A stretch of 64,000 bases of DNA from Afipia massiliensis (GCF_014203115.1 NZ_JACHIJ010000001.1:186001-250000), one strand, 5' to 3'; positions 27,921 to 42,462 are shown, numbered from the stretch's first letter. The notes: generated from the sequence alone by a model not told the origin. A program made the numbers and translations.

Positions 27921-29428
27921 TTACTGAACCAGCGCCGCCGCTTTCACGGCGGTGATGGCAGTGTTGTAATTATTGACAAGCTGCTGCACCGACGCCGCCG
28001 ACATATTGAGCACCGGCTGCGGATACACGCCAAAAAGAATGGTGAGGAACACCAGCGGGGCGAGAATGATGCCTTCCCGCAGCGTCAGATCCTTGATGCC
28101 CGCAAGCGCCGGCTTGTCCATCACGCCGAACACCACCTTGCGATAGAGCCACAGCGCATAGGCCGCCGACAGGATGACACCCAGCGTCGCGACCGTCGCG
28201 GTCGGGATGCTGACCTTGAAGGTGCCGATCAGTGTGAGGAATTCGCCGACGAAGCCGGAAGTGCCCGGCAAGCCGACATTGGCCATGGTGAACACCATGA
28301 AGACAAGCGCGTAAAGCGGCATCCGGTTCACGAGGCCGCCATAGGCGGCGATCTCGCGGGTATGCAGCCGGTCGTAGACAACGCCGACGCAGAGGAACAG
28401 CGCGCCCGACACGATGCCGTGCGAGATCATCTGGAACACGCCTCCGGCGATGCCCTGCGTGGTGCCGGCGAAGATGCCCATGGTGACGAAGCCCATGTGG
28501 GCCACCGACGAGTAAGCGATCAGCTTCTTGATGTCTTCCTGCATCAGCGCGACCAGCGACGTGTAGACGATCGCGATCGCAGACAGCGAGAAGACCAGCG
28601 GAGCGAAGTCATACGACGCCAGCGGGAACATGGGCAGCGAGAACCGCAGGAAGCCGTAGCCGCCCATCTTCAGCAGGATCGCGGCCAGCACGACGGAGCC
28701 AGCGGTCGGCGCTTCGACGTGCGCATCCGGCAGCCAGGTATGAACCGGCCACATCGGCATCTTCACCGCGAAAGAGGCGAAGAACGCCAGCCACGCCCAT
28801 GTCTGCAGGCTGCGCGGAACGGCGGTGTTCATCAGCGTCGGGATGTCCGTGGTCCCGGCATTGAGGTACAGCGCCATGATGGCGAGCAGCATCAGCACCG
28901 ATCCGAGCAGCGTGTAGAGGAAGAACTTGAAGCTGGCATAGACCCGGCGCGGTCCGCCCCACACGCCGATGATCAGGAACATCGGAATGAGGCCGCCTTC
29001 GAAGAACAGGTAGAACAGCACGAGATCGAGCGCGGAGAACGTGCCGACCATCAGCGTTTCGAGGAATAGAAACGCCATCATGTATTCGCGCACGCGCACC
29101 GTCACCGACTTCCAGCTTGCGAGAATGCAGAACGGCATCAGCGCAGTGGTCAGGATCACGAACGGCAGCGAAATGCCGTCGACGCCCATGTGATAGGTGA
29201 TGGTGTTGGCGAGCCACGGCGCCTTCTCGACGAACTGGAAGCCGGGATTCGACGCATCGAACCGCATCACCAGAATGAGCGACACCGCGAAGGTGATGAT
29301 CGTGGTCCAGAGTGCGATCCAGCGTGCATTGCCGCGCGCGGCTTCGTCATCGCCGCGGCTGAGATAAATCAGGACCGCGCCGACGACCGGCAGGAACGTA
29401 ACAACGGAAAGGATGGGCCAGGTTGTCA

Positions 29429-29429
<1 letters not shown>
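27921..29429 (-). CDS. nuoM: NADH-quinone oxidoreductase subunit M
   Basis: Second antiporter-like subunit, 502 residues. It contains [20 protein letters not shown] with the essential TM5 Glu, [21 protein letters not shown], and [20 protein letters not shown] with the TM8-area Lys. The start is the ATG at 29429 ([10 protein letters not shown]), which overlaps the nuoL TAA by one base. An in-frame codon 10 residues upstream lies within nuoL and is less likely. Confidence 0.96.
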
Positions 29430-31510
<2,081 letters not shown>

Positions 31511-31518
31511 GGCGCGAA

Positions 31519-31827
31519 TTAACCCTTCATCAGATTGATGTCCTCGACCGCAATCGATCCCCGATTGCGGAAGAACACCACCAGCACGGCAAGACCGATC
31601 GCGGCTTCTGCCGCCGCGACCGTCAACACCAGCAACGCGAATACCTGCCCGACGATGTCGCCGAGAAACGCCGAGAACGCCACGAGGTTGATGTTCACGG
31701 CGAGCAGAATGAGTTCGATCGACATCAGGATGACGATGACGTTCTTCCGGTTGAGGAAGATGCCGAGAATACCGAGCGTGAACAGGATCGCCGCTACGGC
31801 GAGGTAATGACCGAGGCCGATCGTCAT
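31519..31827 (-). CDS. nuoK: NADH-quinone oxidoreductase subunit K
   Basis: 102-residue three-helix subunit (MrpC-like). It contains [36 protein letters not shown] with the two conserved membrane glutamates. The start is the ATG at 31827 (MTIGLGHYL), overlapping the nuoJ TGA by 4 bases. A start three codons upstream is possible but would lengthen the overlap. Confidence 0.96.
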   Translation of the reverse strand: MTIGLGHYLAVAAILFTLGILGIFLNRKNVIVILMSIELILLAVNINLVAFSAFLGDIVGQVFALLVLTVAAAEAAIGLAVLVVFFRNRGSIAVEDINLMKG

Positions 31828-32462
31828 TTCACCCACTCCCCGGAATCCGCATCCTGCAGGCCCTGCCCCGCGGTCACCTTGCGCACGTCCATCGCGGCCG
31901 CCTTGGTGCGGGCGTTCTGCACGTTGATGTCCTGACGCTTGACCTTCGGCTTGTGCCGCAGCGTGAGCACGATGGCGCCGATCATCGCGACCAGCAGGAT
32001 CAGCCCCGACAACTGGAAGTAAGGCAGATACTTCGTGTACAGCACGAGACCGAGCGCCTCGGTGTTGCTGACGCCACTCGGGATCGGCGACGTGATCGCC
32101 TTCGCGATATTCGGGTTCAGGACCCAGCCCCCCGCCACCAGCAGCAGTTCCGCGAGGAACACCGCGCCGATCAGCAGACCGAACGGAAGATAGTCGATGA
32201 AGCCCTGGCGCAGTTCGGCGAAGTCCACATCGAGCATCATGATGACGAACAGGAACAGCACCGCGACCGCGCCGACGTAGACCACGATCAGGATCATCGC
32301 GAGGAATTCCGCGCCGAGCAGCATGAACAGCCCGGCTGCGTTCACGAACGCCAGGATCAGGAACAGCACCGAATGCACAGGGTTGCGCGAGGTCACGACC
32401 ATGACCGCTGACGCCACGCAGACGCCGGCAAACAAATAGAAGAAGAGCGCGGGACCGATCAT
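31824..32462 (-). CDS. nuoJ: NADH-quinone oxidoreductase subunit J
   Basis: 212-residue membrane subunit with five hydrophobic segments. It contains [55 protein letters not shown] split over the TM2-TM3 region, including the pi-bulge segment near the quinone site. It is coupled to nuoK by an ATGA overlap and lies 9 bases after nuoI. Confidence 0.96.
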   Translation of the reverse strand: MIGPALFFYLFAGVCVASAVMVVTSRNPVHSVLFLILAFVNAAGLFMLLGAEFLAMILIVVYVGAVAVLFLFVIMMLDVDFAELRQGFIDYLPFGLLIGAVFLAELLLVAGGWVLNPNIAKAITSPIPSGVSNTEALGLVLYTKYLPYFQLSGLILLVAMIGAIVLTLRHKPKVKRQDINVQNARTKAAAMDVRKVTAGQGLQDADSGEWVK

Positions 32463-32471
32463 ACCCTCACC

Positions 32472-32960
32472 TCACCGGTACGGCGCGTCGAGTTCGATGC
32501 TTTTCGCAATCTCACGCTCCCAGCGGTCACCGTTAGCGAGCAGTCTCGCCTTGTCATAATAAAGTTCCTCGCGCGTTTCCGTCGCGAATTCGAAATTCGG
32601 ACCTTCGACGATGGCGTCGACCGGACATGCTTCCTGGCACAACCCGCAATAGATGCACTTCACCATGTCGATGTCGTAGCGCACCGTACGGCGCGTGCCG
32701 TCGTTGCGGCGCGGACCGGCCTCGATGGTGATGGCCTGCGCCGGACAGATCGCCTCACACAGCTTGCAGGCGATGCAGCGTTCCTCGCCGTTCGGATAAC
32801 GGCGCAGCGCATGCTCGCCGCGGAAGCGCGGTGAGATCGGTCCCTTCTCGAAGGGGTAGTTCAGCGTCGGCTTCGGCTTGAAGAAGTAGCGCATGGCGAG
32901 AATGAACGCCGAGACGAACTCTTTCAGCAGAAGCGAGTTGGCTGTGCTTGCTATGCCCAT
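32472..32960 (-). CDS. nuoI: NADH-quinone oxidoreductase subunit I
   Basis: 162-residue ferredoxin-like subunit carrying clusters N6a and N6b. CxxCxxCxxxCP motifs are at residues 62-73 ([12 protein letters not shown]) and 102-113 ([12 protein letters not shown]). The start is the ATG at 32960 ([10 protein letters not shown]), 10 bases after nuoH. An in-frame start eight codons earlier would overlap nuoH. Confidence 0.96.
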   Translation of the reverse strand: MGIASTANSLLLKEFVSAFILAMRYFFKPKPTLNYPFEKGPISPRFRGEHALRRYPNGEERCIACKLCEAICPAQAITIEAGPRRNDGTRRTVRYDIDMVKCIYCGLCQEACPVDAIVEGPNFEFATETREELYYDKARLLANGDRWEREIAKSIELDAPYR

Positions 32961-32970
32961 GACGACGACC

Positions 32971-34011
32971 TCATTTCGGAGCAAGCCCCCCGAATTGCAA
33001 AACAGCGGCGACGATCACGACCATCGCCAGCGACAACGGCAGAAACACCTTCCAGCCCAGCCGCATCAGCTGGTCGTAGCGGTAGCGCGGCACAATCGCC
33101 TTCGCCATCGCGAACAGGAAGAACATGAAGAACAGTTTCAGCACGAACCAGATAACGCCCGGCACCCAGGTGAACGGCGCGAACGGGATCGGCGACAGCC
33201 AGCCGCCGAGGAACAGGATCGTCGCCAGCGCGCACATGGTGGTGATGGCGACATACTCGCCGAGCATGAACAACAGGTACGGCGTCGAGCCGTATTCGGT
33301 CATGAAGCCGGCGACCAGTTCTGATTCCGCTTCAACCAGATCGAACGGCGGACGATTTGTTTCCGCCAGCGCTGACACGTAGAAAATCACGAACATCGGG
33401 AACAGCGGCAGCCAGTACCAGCCGAGAATGCCGAGCTTGGTATCCTGTGCCGCGACCACGGCCGTCAGGTTCAGCGAACCGACGCACAGCAACACGGTGA
33501 TGATGACGAAGCCGATGGAGACTTCGTACGACACCATCTGCGCGGCGGAGCGAAGTGCGGCGAGGAACGGATACTTCGAGTTCGACGACCAGCCGGCCAT
33601 GATGATGCCGTAGATCGACAGCGACGAGATCGCGAAGATGTAGAGCACGCCGACATTGATGTCAGCGATCACCCAGTTGAGATTGACCGGGATCACCGCC
33701 CACGCGGCCAGTGCAAGCACGCACGTGACCAACGGCGCGAGCAAAAACACGACCTTGTTCGCGCCGTCCGGAATCGTTGGTTCCTTGAGCACGAACTTCA
33801 GCAAGTCCGCGAAGGATTGCAGCAGGCCCCACGGCCCGACCACGTTGGGGCCGCGCCGGATCTGCACTGCCGCCCAGATCTTTCGGTCGGCCAGCAGGAT
33901 GTAGGCAATCGCAACCAGCAGCAGCACGAGCAGCAGCACGCTCTGCGCGACCATGATGATCAGCGGCCACAGAAAGCCGGTCCACAACTCGCTTGCGAAG
34001 AATTCGGTCAT
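32971..34011 (-). CDS. nuoH: NADH-quinone oxidoreductase subunit H
   Basis: 346-residue membrane subunit forming much of the quinone-binding chamber. Motifs are [76 protein letters not shown] and the C-terminal [17 protein letters not shown]. It lies between nuoG (10-base gap) and nuoI (10-base gap). Confidence 0.97.
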   Translation of the reverse strand: MTEFFASELWTGFLWPLIIMVAQSVLLLVLLLVAIAYILLADRKIWAAVQIRRGPNVVGPWGLLQSFADLLKFVLKEPTIPDGANKVVFLLAPLVTCVLALAAWAVIPVNLNWVIADINVGVLYIFAISSLSIYGIIMAGWSSNSKYPFLAALRSAAQMVSYEVSIGFVIITVLLCVGSLNLTAVVAAQDTKLGILGWYWLPLFPMFVIFYVSALAETNRPPFDLVEAESELVAGFMTEYGSTPYLLFMLGEYVAITTMCALATILFLGGWLSPIPFAPFTWVPGVIWFVLKLFFMFFLFAMAKAIVPRYRYDQLMRLGWKVFLPLSLAMVVIVAAVLQFGGLAPK

Positions 34012-34021
34012 CGGATCACGC

Positions 34022-36102
34022 TCACTCCGCCGCCGTCAGAATTTGCCCGGAGGCGAGCTTCGAACATTCGGCCATCACAGCGGAAGCCCGCGTGATGGGA
34101 TTGGTCAGGTAGAAGTCCTGCACGGCGCTCTTGAATGGGCCCTTCTCGACCGAACCGCCACGCGCCGCAAGCGCTTTCACGCCAGCCGCGTCGCCCGCCT
34201 CGATCTGGTCGATCCGCATCAGGTGCGGCACGGCCTTGAAGATCGCCTGACGCAATTGCGCCAGCGAGTCGTAAGGCAGCTTCTTGCCGACAGCTTCCGA
34301 CAGCGCGCGGATAATCGCCCAGTCCTCGCGCGCGTCGCCCGGCGGGAACGCGGCGCGGTTGGCCATCTGCACACGGCCTTCGGTGTTGACGTAGATGCCG
34401 GCCTTCTCGGTATAGGCCGCGCCCGGCAGGATGACATCGGCGCGGTGCGCGCCCTTGTCGCCGTGCGTGCCAATGTAAACCACGAAGGTGCCGTCCGCCG
34501 GATTGACGTCGTCGGCGCCCAGCGAGAACAGCACGTCGAGCGTGCCGAACGTGGTCATCTGCGCCACGGTCAGACTGCCCGGGCCGTGCGCAAAACCAAT
34601 GTCGAGCGCACCGACCTGCGACGCCGCCTTGTGGAGCACCGCAAAGCCGTTCCAGCCATCCTTGAGCGCGCCGAAGTCCGCAGCGAGCTTCGCCGCCAGC
34701 GCCAGCGCCGCAGCGCCGTCGTGACGGGCAGCAACGCCCGCGCCGACCAGCACGATCGGGTTCTTCGCGCCCTTCAGCACGTCGGCGAAGGAATGCTTGC
34801 CCGCCGCCAGATCGGTCAGCGTATCAGTACCGGCACCGAGATGCTCGTAGTCATAAGTGAGATCAGCCTTATCGCCGATCACGCCGATCTTGAGCGCACC
34901 GGTGCGCCAGCGCTTGCGGATGCGCGCGTTGAGCACGGCCGCTTCCTTGCGCGGATTGGAGCCGACGATCAGCAACGCATCCGCCTGCTCGATGCCGGAG
35001 ATGGTTGGATTGAAGATGTAGGACGCGCGACCGGCTTTCGGATCGAATGCCGCGCCATCCTGGGTGGAGACATTGGTCGAGCCAAACTTGCTCATCAGAT
35101 CCTTGAGCGCGAACATATCTTCGACGCTGGCGAGATCGCCCGCAATCGCGCCGATACGCACGCCGTGCAGCGGTGCGGTCTTCGCTGCAATCGCAGCGAA
35201 CGCTTCGGACCACGATGCCGCGCGCAGCTTGCCGTTCTCGCGAATGTACGGCCGGTCGAGCCGCTGCGTGCGCAGGCCGTCGACGATGTGGCGCGTCTTG
35301 TCGGAGATCCACTCCTCGTTCACATTTTCATTGATGCGCGGCAGGATGCGCATCACTTCGCGGCCACGCGTATCGACGCGGATCGCGGAACCGACCGCAT
35401 CCATCACGTCGACGGACTGGGTCTTGCCGAGTTCCCACGGACGCGCAGCAAATGCATAAGGCTTCGAGGTCAGCGCGCCCACCGGGCAGATGTCGACGAG
35501 GTTGCCCTGCAACTCCGACGTCAATGCGCTTTCGAGATAGGTCGTGATCTCGACGTCTTCGCCGCGGCCGGTCAGGCCCATTTCCGGCACGCCGCAAACT
35601 TCTGTTGTGAAACGGACGCAGCGCGTGCACTGGATGCAGCGGGTCATCGAGGTCTTCACCAGCGCGCCGATGTACTTGTCTTCCACCGCGCGCTTGTTCT
35701 CGGCAAAGCGGCTGGTGTCGACGCCGTAGCCCATCGCCTGATCCTGCAGATCGCACTCGCCGCCCTGATCGCAGATCGGGCAATCCAGCGGGTGGTTGAT
35801 GAGCAGGAATTCCATCACGCCTTCGCGTGCTTTCTTGACCATCGGCGACTTGGTCTTGATCGCCGGCAGTTCGCCGTTCGGGCCGGGACGGCAATCGCGC
35901 ACACCCCAGGCGCAGCTCGCGACCGGCTTCGGCGAGCCCGCGACCTCAACGAGGCACATGCGGCAGTTGCCGGCGATGGAGAGACGCTCGTGATAGCAGA
36001 AGCGAGGAATCTCAGCGCCCGCGACCTCACACGCCTGCAACAGCGTGTACTCGCCCGGAACGTCGATCTCTTTGCCGTCGATGAGAATTTTGGTCATCGC
36101 CA

Positions 36103-36103
<1 letters not shown>
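34022..36103 (-). CDS. nuoG: NADH-quinone oxidoreductase subunit G
   Basis: 693-residue iron-sulfur subunit of the peripheral arm. The N-terminal [2Fe-2S] domain has [19 protein letters not shown]. The [4Fe-4S] motif [18 protein letters not shown] with an N-terminal His ligand follows, then [21 protein letters not shown] molybdopterin-oxidoreductase-like C-terminal domain carries no cofactor in known complexes. The ATG at 36103 overlaps the nuoF TAA by one base; a second ATG two codons later (36097, MTKILIDG) is equally plausible. Confidence 0.96.
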
Positions 36104-37428
<1,325 letters not shown>

Positions 37429-37438
37429 AGTCGCTACC

Positions 37439-37618
37439 TTAAGACCCTGAACGCTTGGATTGCTGATACGCGAGCCCGCCCGCCATCGTTCCGAACCCGA
37501 TGGCCCAGAACACGGCTGACTGAAGCTCGGTCTTCAAGATGTAAAAATTCAGCACGAAGATGAACACCGCCGCGCAAACGGCGTGAAACGCGATATGCTT
37601 GAGAAGCTGTGTGCTCAT
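37439..37618 (-). CDS. 59-residue membrane protein embedded in the nuo operon
   Basis: The ATG at 37618 overlaps the nuoE TGA by 4 bases (ATGA) and the TAA ends at 37441-37439, ten bases before nuoF. The protein begins [14 protein letters not shown] and has two hydrophobic segments (about residues 9-28 and 34-50) separated by a short ILKTELQSA loop. It ends with a basic QQSKRSGS tail, so a two-helix inner-membrane hairpin is likely. It is not one of the 14 core subunits and I do not recognise it as a named family. Coupling to nuoE suggests a complex I assembly or accessory role, which is inference only. Confidence 0.75.
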   Translation of the reverse strand: MSTQLLKHIAFHAVCAAVFIFVLNFYILKTELQSAVFWAIGFGTMAGGLAYQQSKRSGS

Positions 37619-38385
37619 GACGCGCCTTTCGGTGGTTTTGTCGCGGTCGCATCGCCCATCGGCGGCTTCGGCGACGGACGCTCTTGCACGTTCGCGGACT
37701 CGGTCTGCTTCTTGGACTCGGCATCTGTGAGCGCCGGCTTACCCGGTGCGGATGCCTTACCCTTGTTATCGTTGTCGGCGTCCGACGTGAGCGAGGTCAG
37801 TCCGGTCACGGGCGCGGCAAACTGGCGGTCGATCTGCGGACCGGGCTTCGGCGGATTGCCCGAGGCGAAGCCGTCGAGCACCTTGCCGAAACTCTCCGGC
37901 GTCAGATCCTCGTAGGTGTCCTTCCAGATCATCACCATGGGCGCGTTCACGCAGGCCCCGAGGCACTCGACCTCTTCCCAGCTGAAATTGCCGTCAGCCG
38001 AGACGTGGAACGGATCGTGATGAATCCGGTTCTTGCAGACCTCGATCAGATCCTTCGAGCCGCGCAGCATGCACGGCGTCGTGCCGCAGACCTGCACGTG
38101 CGCCTTCTTGCCCACCGGCTCGAGCTGGAACATCGTGTAGAAGGTCGCGATTTCCAGCACGCGGATGTAAGGCATCTCAAGCAGATCGGCGACCGCGCGG
38201 ATCGCGACTTCCGATACCCAGCCCTCGTGCTGTTCCTGAACGCGCCACAGGATCGGGATCACCGCCGAGGCCTGACGGCCGGGCGGATACTTCGCGATCT
38301 GGGCTTTCGCCCACGTCAGATTCTCCGCGCTGAACGCGAAGCTGGTGGGCTGCTTTTCTTTCGGGGCCAAACGGCGGACGGCCAT
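37615..38385 (-). CDS. nuoE: NADH-quinone oxidoreductase subunit E with long disordered tail
   Basis: 256 residues, against about 166 in E. coli. The thioredoxin-like [2Fe-2S] domain has [10 protein letters not shown] and [13 protein letters not shown], giving the four cluster cysteines. From about residue 178 the chain becomes a Pro/Lys/Ala/Ser-rich low-complexity tail ([11 protein letters not shown] ... KPPKGAS) that is likely disordered. Similar tails occur in some alphaproteobacteria. It lies 34 bases after the methyltransferase gene and overlaps the next small gene by 4 bases. Confidence 0.95.
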   Translation of the reverse strand: MAVRRLAPKEKQPTSFAFSAENLTWAKAQIAKYPPGRQASAVIPILWRVQEQHEGWVSEVAIRAVADLLEMPYIRVLEIATFYTMFQLEPVGKKAHVQVCGTTPCMLRGSKDLIEVCKNRIHHDPFHVSADGNFSWEEVECLGACVNAPMVMIWKDTYEDLTPESFGKVLDGFASGNPPKPGPQIDRQFAAPVTGLTSLTSDADNDNKGKASAPGKPALTDAESKKQTESANVQERPSPKPPMGDATATKPPKGAS

Positions 38386-38419
38386 CGTTAAATCTTTCGG
38401 TCTTTCATTGCGCCACTAC

Positions 38420-39388
38420 CTATCGCGTCATGGCGCGGCGCGCGTTGCCAGAATTCATGCTGTAGATGCGCTGTTCCCAGAACGCGCTCGATGTCGCGAA
38501 CACGTTATAACCAACGTGCGAGGCGACCTTGATGCGGTCGAGCGTGGACAGTTGCGTCAGCGCCTCGAAGCGATCAGTCGCCGGATCATGGATGATCGCC
38601 TTCATCGGCGTGTGTTCGAGAATGTAGCGCGACACGCTGTGGGTCGGATCGTTGCCGTGCTCCTCGCAGACCACGACCGAATCCGTTTCCAGAATCCGCT
38701 TGCCGCCCTTCATCGCGTCGATCTCGACGCCTTCGACGTCCAGCTTGATGATGTACTTGCCCTGCGCCGGGATCCTGCCATCCACGATCAGGTTATCGAG
38801 CGCCAGTACCGTGACTTCCTCACCGCCCGCATTCTCACCACCGGCAATGCTGAAGGCTTCATGCTTGGTGCCCGACAGGCGCGCCGTGCCGCGCGCGGAC
38901 CCGATGGCGGCGTTGATCGCCTCAAAGCGCCCGCCGTTGATCTTCGCGTTGTGCGCCAGCCGCGGAAAATTCCGTGACGACGGCTCCATCGCGATCGACC
39001 GGCGCGAGCCGAAGCGCTGGCTGGAGACCATCACCGACCAGTAGCCGTAGTTCGCGCCACAATCGATCAGCGTGTAATCGACGTCCTTCGAATCCAGCAG
39101 GAACAGTTCAAGCTCGTCTTCGTACTTGAAGGTGCGGTTGAGCAGCTTGCTCCAGTAGCCGTCGCCGTAAGGAAACGAAAACGTCGCGTCCGGATTGAGC
39201 ATGATGTTGATGTCGCGCTCGGGCAGCAGCGTCTTCAGAAGATTGGCCGCACTGTTGTAACCGCGATGCGAGATATACGCGCCGACCTTTGACCCCGCGA
39301 GCAGCGCGAAGCCGATGCTGCGCTCCCACGGCGTAGCACCGGTCATCTCGCCGGTGATGCGGTCAAAAATAATCGGCTGCTGCGTCAT
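38420..39388 (-). CDS. FkbM-type SAM-dependent methyltransferase inside the nuo operon
   Basis: 322 residues from the ATG at 39388, which overlaps the nuoD TGA by one base (TGATG). The SAM-binding motif I is LIDCGANYGYWS (residues 107-118), followed by an acidic AMEPSSRN segment (133-140). KLDVEGVEIDAMKGG (215-229) is the diagnostic FkbM-family block. About 95 residues precede the Rossmann fold and may dictate substrate choice. FkbM enzymes are usually O-methyltransferases of polyketides, sugars or polysaccharides. Its fixed place between nuoD and nuoE with translational coupling suggests a complex I-related target, but a neighbour-only relationship is possible. Confidence 0.88.
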   Translation of the reverse strand: MTQQPIIFDRITGEMTGATPWERSIGFALLAGSKVGAYISHRGYNSAANLLKTLLPERDINIMLNPDATFSFPYGDGYWSKLLNRTFKYEDELELFLLDSKDVDYTLIDCGANYGYWSVMVSSQRFGSRRSIAMEPSSRNFPRLAHNAKINGGRFEAINAAIGSARGTARLSGTKHEAFSIAGGENAGGEEVTVLALDNLIVDGRIPAQGKYIIKLDVEGVEIDAMKGGKRILETDSVVVCEEHGNDPTHSVSRYILEHTPMKAIIHDPATDRFEALTQLSTLDRIKVASHVGYNVFATSSAFWEQRIYSMNSGNARRAMTR

Positions 39389-40596
39389 CAGCGATCCACC
39401 TCGCCGAACACGATGTCGAGTGAGCCGAGAATCGCCGACACGTCGGCCAGCAGATGCCCCTTGCAGATGAAGTCCATCGCCTGAAGGTGCGCGAAGCCCG
39501 GCGCGCGGATCTTGCACTTGTACGGCTTGTTGGTGCCGTCAGCGACCAGGAACACACCGAACTCGCCCTTGGGCGCTTCGACCGCGGCGTAGACTTCGCC
39601 GGCGGGCACGTGCACGCCTTCGGTATAAAGCTTGAAGTGATGGATCAGCGCTTCCATCGAGCGCTTCATCTCGCTCCGCTTGGGCGGCGCGATCTTGTTG
39701 TCCTCGACGACAACCGGCCCCTGCCCCTCAGGCGCGCGCAGCTTCTCGATGCACTGCTTCATGATGCGCACCGACTGGCGCATCTCTTCCATGCGGATGC
39801 AGTAGCGATCGTAGCAGTCGCCGTTCTTGCCGATCGGAATATCGAAATCCATCTCGGCGTAGCATTCGTAAGGCTGCGACTTGCGCAGATCCCACGCAGC
39901 ACCCGAGCCGCGCACCATCACGCCGGAGAAGCCCCACTCCCACGCCTGCTCAAGGGTCACGACGCCGATGTCGGCGTTGCGCTGCTTGAAGATGCGGTTG
40001 TTGGTCAACAGCGTTTCGAGATCGTCGCATACCGTCAGGAACGGATCGCACCAGTTATAAATATCGTCGATCAGCTTCGGCGGCAGATCCTGATGCACGC
40101 CGCCGACGCGAAAGAACGCCGCGTGCATGCGCGAGCCGGAGGCGCGCTCATAGAACACCATTAGCTTCTCGCGCTCTTCGAAACCCCAGAGCGGCGGCGT
40201 CAGCGCACCGACGTCCATCGCCTGCGTGGTGACGTTGAGAAGATGCGACAGGATGCGGCCGATCTCGGAATACAGAACGCGGATCAACTGTCCGCGCCGC
40301 GGCACGGTGATGCCGAGCAGCTTTTCCGCCGCGAGGCAGAACGCATGTTCCTGATTCATCGGCGCGACGTAATCGAGCCGGTCGAAATACGGGATCGCCT
40401 GCAGATAGGTCTTCTGCTCGATCAGCTTTTCGGTGCCGCGATGAAGCAGACCAATATGAGGGTCCACGCGCTCGACCACTTCGCCGTCAAGCTCCAGCAC
40501 AAGGCGCAGCACGCCGTGCGCCGCCGGATGCTGCGGTCCGAAGTTGATGGTGAAATTGCGCATGCCGGTAGCTTCAGCGTTCAGAACCTCGGTCAT
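39388..40596 (-). CDS. nuoD: NADH-quinone oxidoreductase subunit D
   Basis: 402-residue 49-kDa-type subunit that forms the quinone pocket with nuoB. It has [22 protein letters not shown] (the quinone-site His region), [31 protein letters not shown] and the C-terminal [39 protein letters not shown] segment. The start overlaps the nuoC TGA and the stop overlaps the methyltransferase ATG, each by one base. Confidence 0.97.
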   Translation of the reverse strand: MTEVLNAEATGMRNFTINFGPQHPAAHGVLRLVLELDGEVVERVDPHIGLLHRGTEKLIEQKTYLQAIPYFDRLDYVAPMNQEHAFCLAAEKLLGITVPRRGQLIRVLYSEIGRILSHLLNVTTQAMDVGALTPPLWGFEEREKLMVFYERASGSRMHAAFFRVGGVHQDLPPKLIDDIYNWCDPFLTVCDDLETLLTNNRIFKQRNADIGVVTLEQAWEWGFSGVMVRGSGAAWDLRKSQPYECYAEMDFDIPIGKNGDCYDRYCIRMEEMRQSVRIMKQCIEKLRAPEGQGPVVVEDNKIAPPKRSEMKRSMEALIHHFKLYTEGVHVPAGEVYAAVEAPKGEFGVFLVADGTNKPYKCKIRAPGFAHLQAMDFICKGHLLADVSAILGSLDIVFGEVDR

Positions 40597-41243
40597 CAGC
40601 CACCTGCCTTTGCAGGAGTAGAACCGGCGGGCGCCGGGGGCGCGCCGGCCTTCTCGTCACCCGGCAGCGGATAGTCCGCGCCTTCCCATGGCGAGAGGAA
40701 GTCGAATTTGCGGAATTCCTGATTGAGCCGCACCGGCTCGTACACGACGCGCTTTTCCGCGTCGTCGTAGCGAACCTCGACGAAACCGGTCAGCGGGAAA
40801 TCCTTGCGCAGCGGATGGCCGTCGAAGCCGTAGTCGGTCAGCAGGCGGCGCATGTCCGGATGCCCGGTGAAGATCACGCCGTAGAGATCGTAGGTCTCGC
40901 GCTCGAACCAGTCCGATCCCGGAAACACGCTGATGATCGACGGCACCTGCGTGGTTTCGTTCGCCTCGCCGCGCAGCCGGACGCGCGCGTTCAGCACCGG
41001 CGACATGAAGTGATAAATCACGTCGAAGCGGTTCTCGCGGCCGGGATAGTCCACCGCGGTGACGTCGGTGAAGTTCACGAAGCGGAAGCGCGGATCGGTC
41101 TTCAGCACGCGAACGACATCGATGATCTTCGCCAGATCGACCGAGATCGTGAGCTGGTTGAACGCAACGGAATGACCAAGCGCCGCGCTAGGTAGCGCGG
41201 CCAAGATCGTCTGGCCAAGAGCGTCTAGTTTCGCATCATCCAT
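40596..41243 (-). CDS. nuoC: NADH-quinone oxidoreductase subunit C
   Basis: 215-residue 30-kDa-type subunit. The family signature [40 protein letters not shown] is complete. The C-terminal 30 residues are Pro/Ala-rich and probably unstructured. It lies 6 bases after nuoB and has a 1-base overlap with nuoD. Confidence 0.97.
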   Translation of the reverse strand: MDDAKLDALGQTILAALPSAALGHSVAFNQLTISVDLAKIIDVVRVLKTDPRFRFVNFTDVTAVDYPGRENRFDVIYHFMSPVLNARVRLRGEANETTQVPSIISVFPGSDWFERETYDLYGVIFTGHPDMRRLLTDYGFDGHPLRKDFPLTGFVEVRYDDAEKRVVYEPVRLNQEFRKFDFLSPWEGADYPLPGDEKAGAPPAPAGSTPAKAGG

Positions 41244-41249
41244 GTGCGA

Positions 41250-41846
41250 TTACCGTTCAATCGTTCCGGTGCGCCGGATCTTCTTCTGCAGCAGCAGCAC
41301 GCCGTACAGCAGCGCTTCCGCCGTCGGCGGACACCCCGGAACATAAATATCGACGGGCACGATGCGGTCGCAGCCGCGCACCACCGAATACGAATAGTGA
41401 TAGTAGCCGCCGCCGTTGGCGCACGATCCCATCGAGATCACGTAGCGCGGCTCCGGCATCTGGTCGTAGACCTTGCGCAGCGCGGGCGCCATCTTGTTGG
41501 TCAGCGTGCCGGCGACGATCATGACGTCCGACTGGCGCGGCGACGCGCGCGGCGCGAATCCGAAACGCTCGACGTCGTAGCGCGGCATCGAGACCTGCAT
41601 CATTTCGACCGCGCAGCATGCGAGGCCGAAGGTCATCCACATCAGCGAGCCGGTGCGCGCCCAAGTGATCAGGTCGTCGGTCGCGGCAACGAAGAAACCC
41701 TTGTCGGACAGTTCGCTGTTGATCTCGAGAAAATACCTGTCGTCCGCGCCGACCGGCAGACCGGTGCGCGGATCGAGAATCCCCGTCGCCGCCTGCGAGA
41801 CTGCCGGCTGCATGATCGAGGGCGCCGTGTTCGGGCTCAATCCCAT
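41250..41846 (-). CDS. nuoB: NADH-quinone oxidoreductase subunit B
   Basis: 198-residue PSST-type subunit carrying the terminal cluster N2. [11 protein letters not shown] provides the tandem cysteines, [14 protein letters not shown] the third, and [12 protein letters not shown] the fourth. The start is the ATG at 41846 ([10 protein letters not shown]), which overlaps nuoA by 10 bases. A longer upstream frame lies inside nuoA and is not coding. Confidence 0.97.
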   Translation of the reverse strand: MGLSPNTAPSIMQPAVSQAATGILDPRTGLPVGADDRYFLEINSELSDKGFFVAATDDLITWARTGSLMWMTFGLACCAVEMMQVSMPRYDVERFGFAPRASPRQSDVMIVAGTLTNKMAPALRKVYDQMPEPRYVISMGSCANGGGYYHYSYSVVRGCDRIVPVDIYVPGCPPTAEALLYGVLLLQKKIRRTGTIER

Positions 41847-42202
41847 TCCAGCGCTCCCTTCTTCCACTCGTAGGCAAACCCGACGGTCAGCACAGCGAGG
41901 AACACCATCATCGACCAGAACCCTGCGAGGCCGAGTTTGCCGAACGCCACCGCCCACGGAAACAGGAAGGCGACTTCCAGATCGAAGATGATGAACAGAA
42001 TCGCGACGAGGTAGAACCGGACGTCGAATTTCATGCGCGCATCATCGAACGCATTGAAGCCGCATTCGTAGGCCGAAAGCTTTTCCGGATCGGGCTGCTG
42101 ATAGGCAACGATGAAGGGCGCAACCAGCAGTGCGAGACCGATCACGGTCGCGACTCCGATAAACACCACAAGTGGCAGATAGTTCTGCAGAATTCCGCCC
42201 AT
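41837..42202 (-). CDS. nuoA: NADH-quinone oxidoreductase subunit A
   Basis: 121-residue three-helix subunit, first gene of the nuo operon. It contains [43 protein letters not shown], with the conserved Cys loop and the membrane Asp-Glu pair. The operon promoter must lie in 42203-42423, but no convincing -35/-10 pair could be picked by eye. Confidence 0.96.
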   Translation of the reverse strand: MGGILQNYLPLVVFIGVATVIGLALLVAPFIVAYQQPDPEKLSAYECGFNAFDDARMKFDVRFYLVAILFIIFDLEVAFLFPWAVAFGKLGLAGFWSMMVFLAVLTVGFAYEWKKGALEWD

Positions 42203-42423
42203 CGGCGACCCTTATGCTGTCGGCTTTGTTCCCGAGATTCGCGGAACATTGGAATGGTTCTGAGGGATAGCGCAGCGCAACACGCAGGGCAAGACAAGCT
42301 ATTTTTATTGCTCAGGTTCTTCGCAATTTCGACATGGCGCCATGCAGCGGGCGCGCAGGACGCACACCCGTCTCGTTCGCTGCGAGGACTTGGGGCCTCT
42401 GGAACTAAAGACTAAGGGCGCGC

Positions 42424-42462
42424 CGTCCGGTCCGATAAATCAGCGGAAAATTGGACCGGACG
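42424..42462. repeat. Inverted repeat between nuoA and the dehydrogenase gene
   Basis: CGTCCGGTCC (42424-42433) and GGACCGGACG (42453-42462) are perfect 10-base arms around a 19-base AT-richer spacer, starting 10 bases past the dehydrogenase stop. It has no U-tract on the minus strand. It may be a weak terminator for that gene or an operator for nuo; neither can be decided from sequence. Confidence 0.4.

Noticed and set aside
26988-29069. 693-codon plus-strand frame rich in His, Arg and Gln
   Set aside because: Antisense shadow of nuoN and nuoM; composition is the complement of membrane-helix codons.
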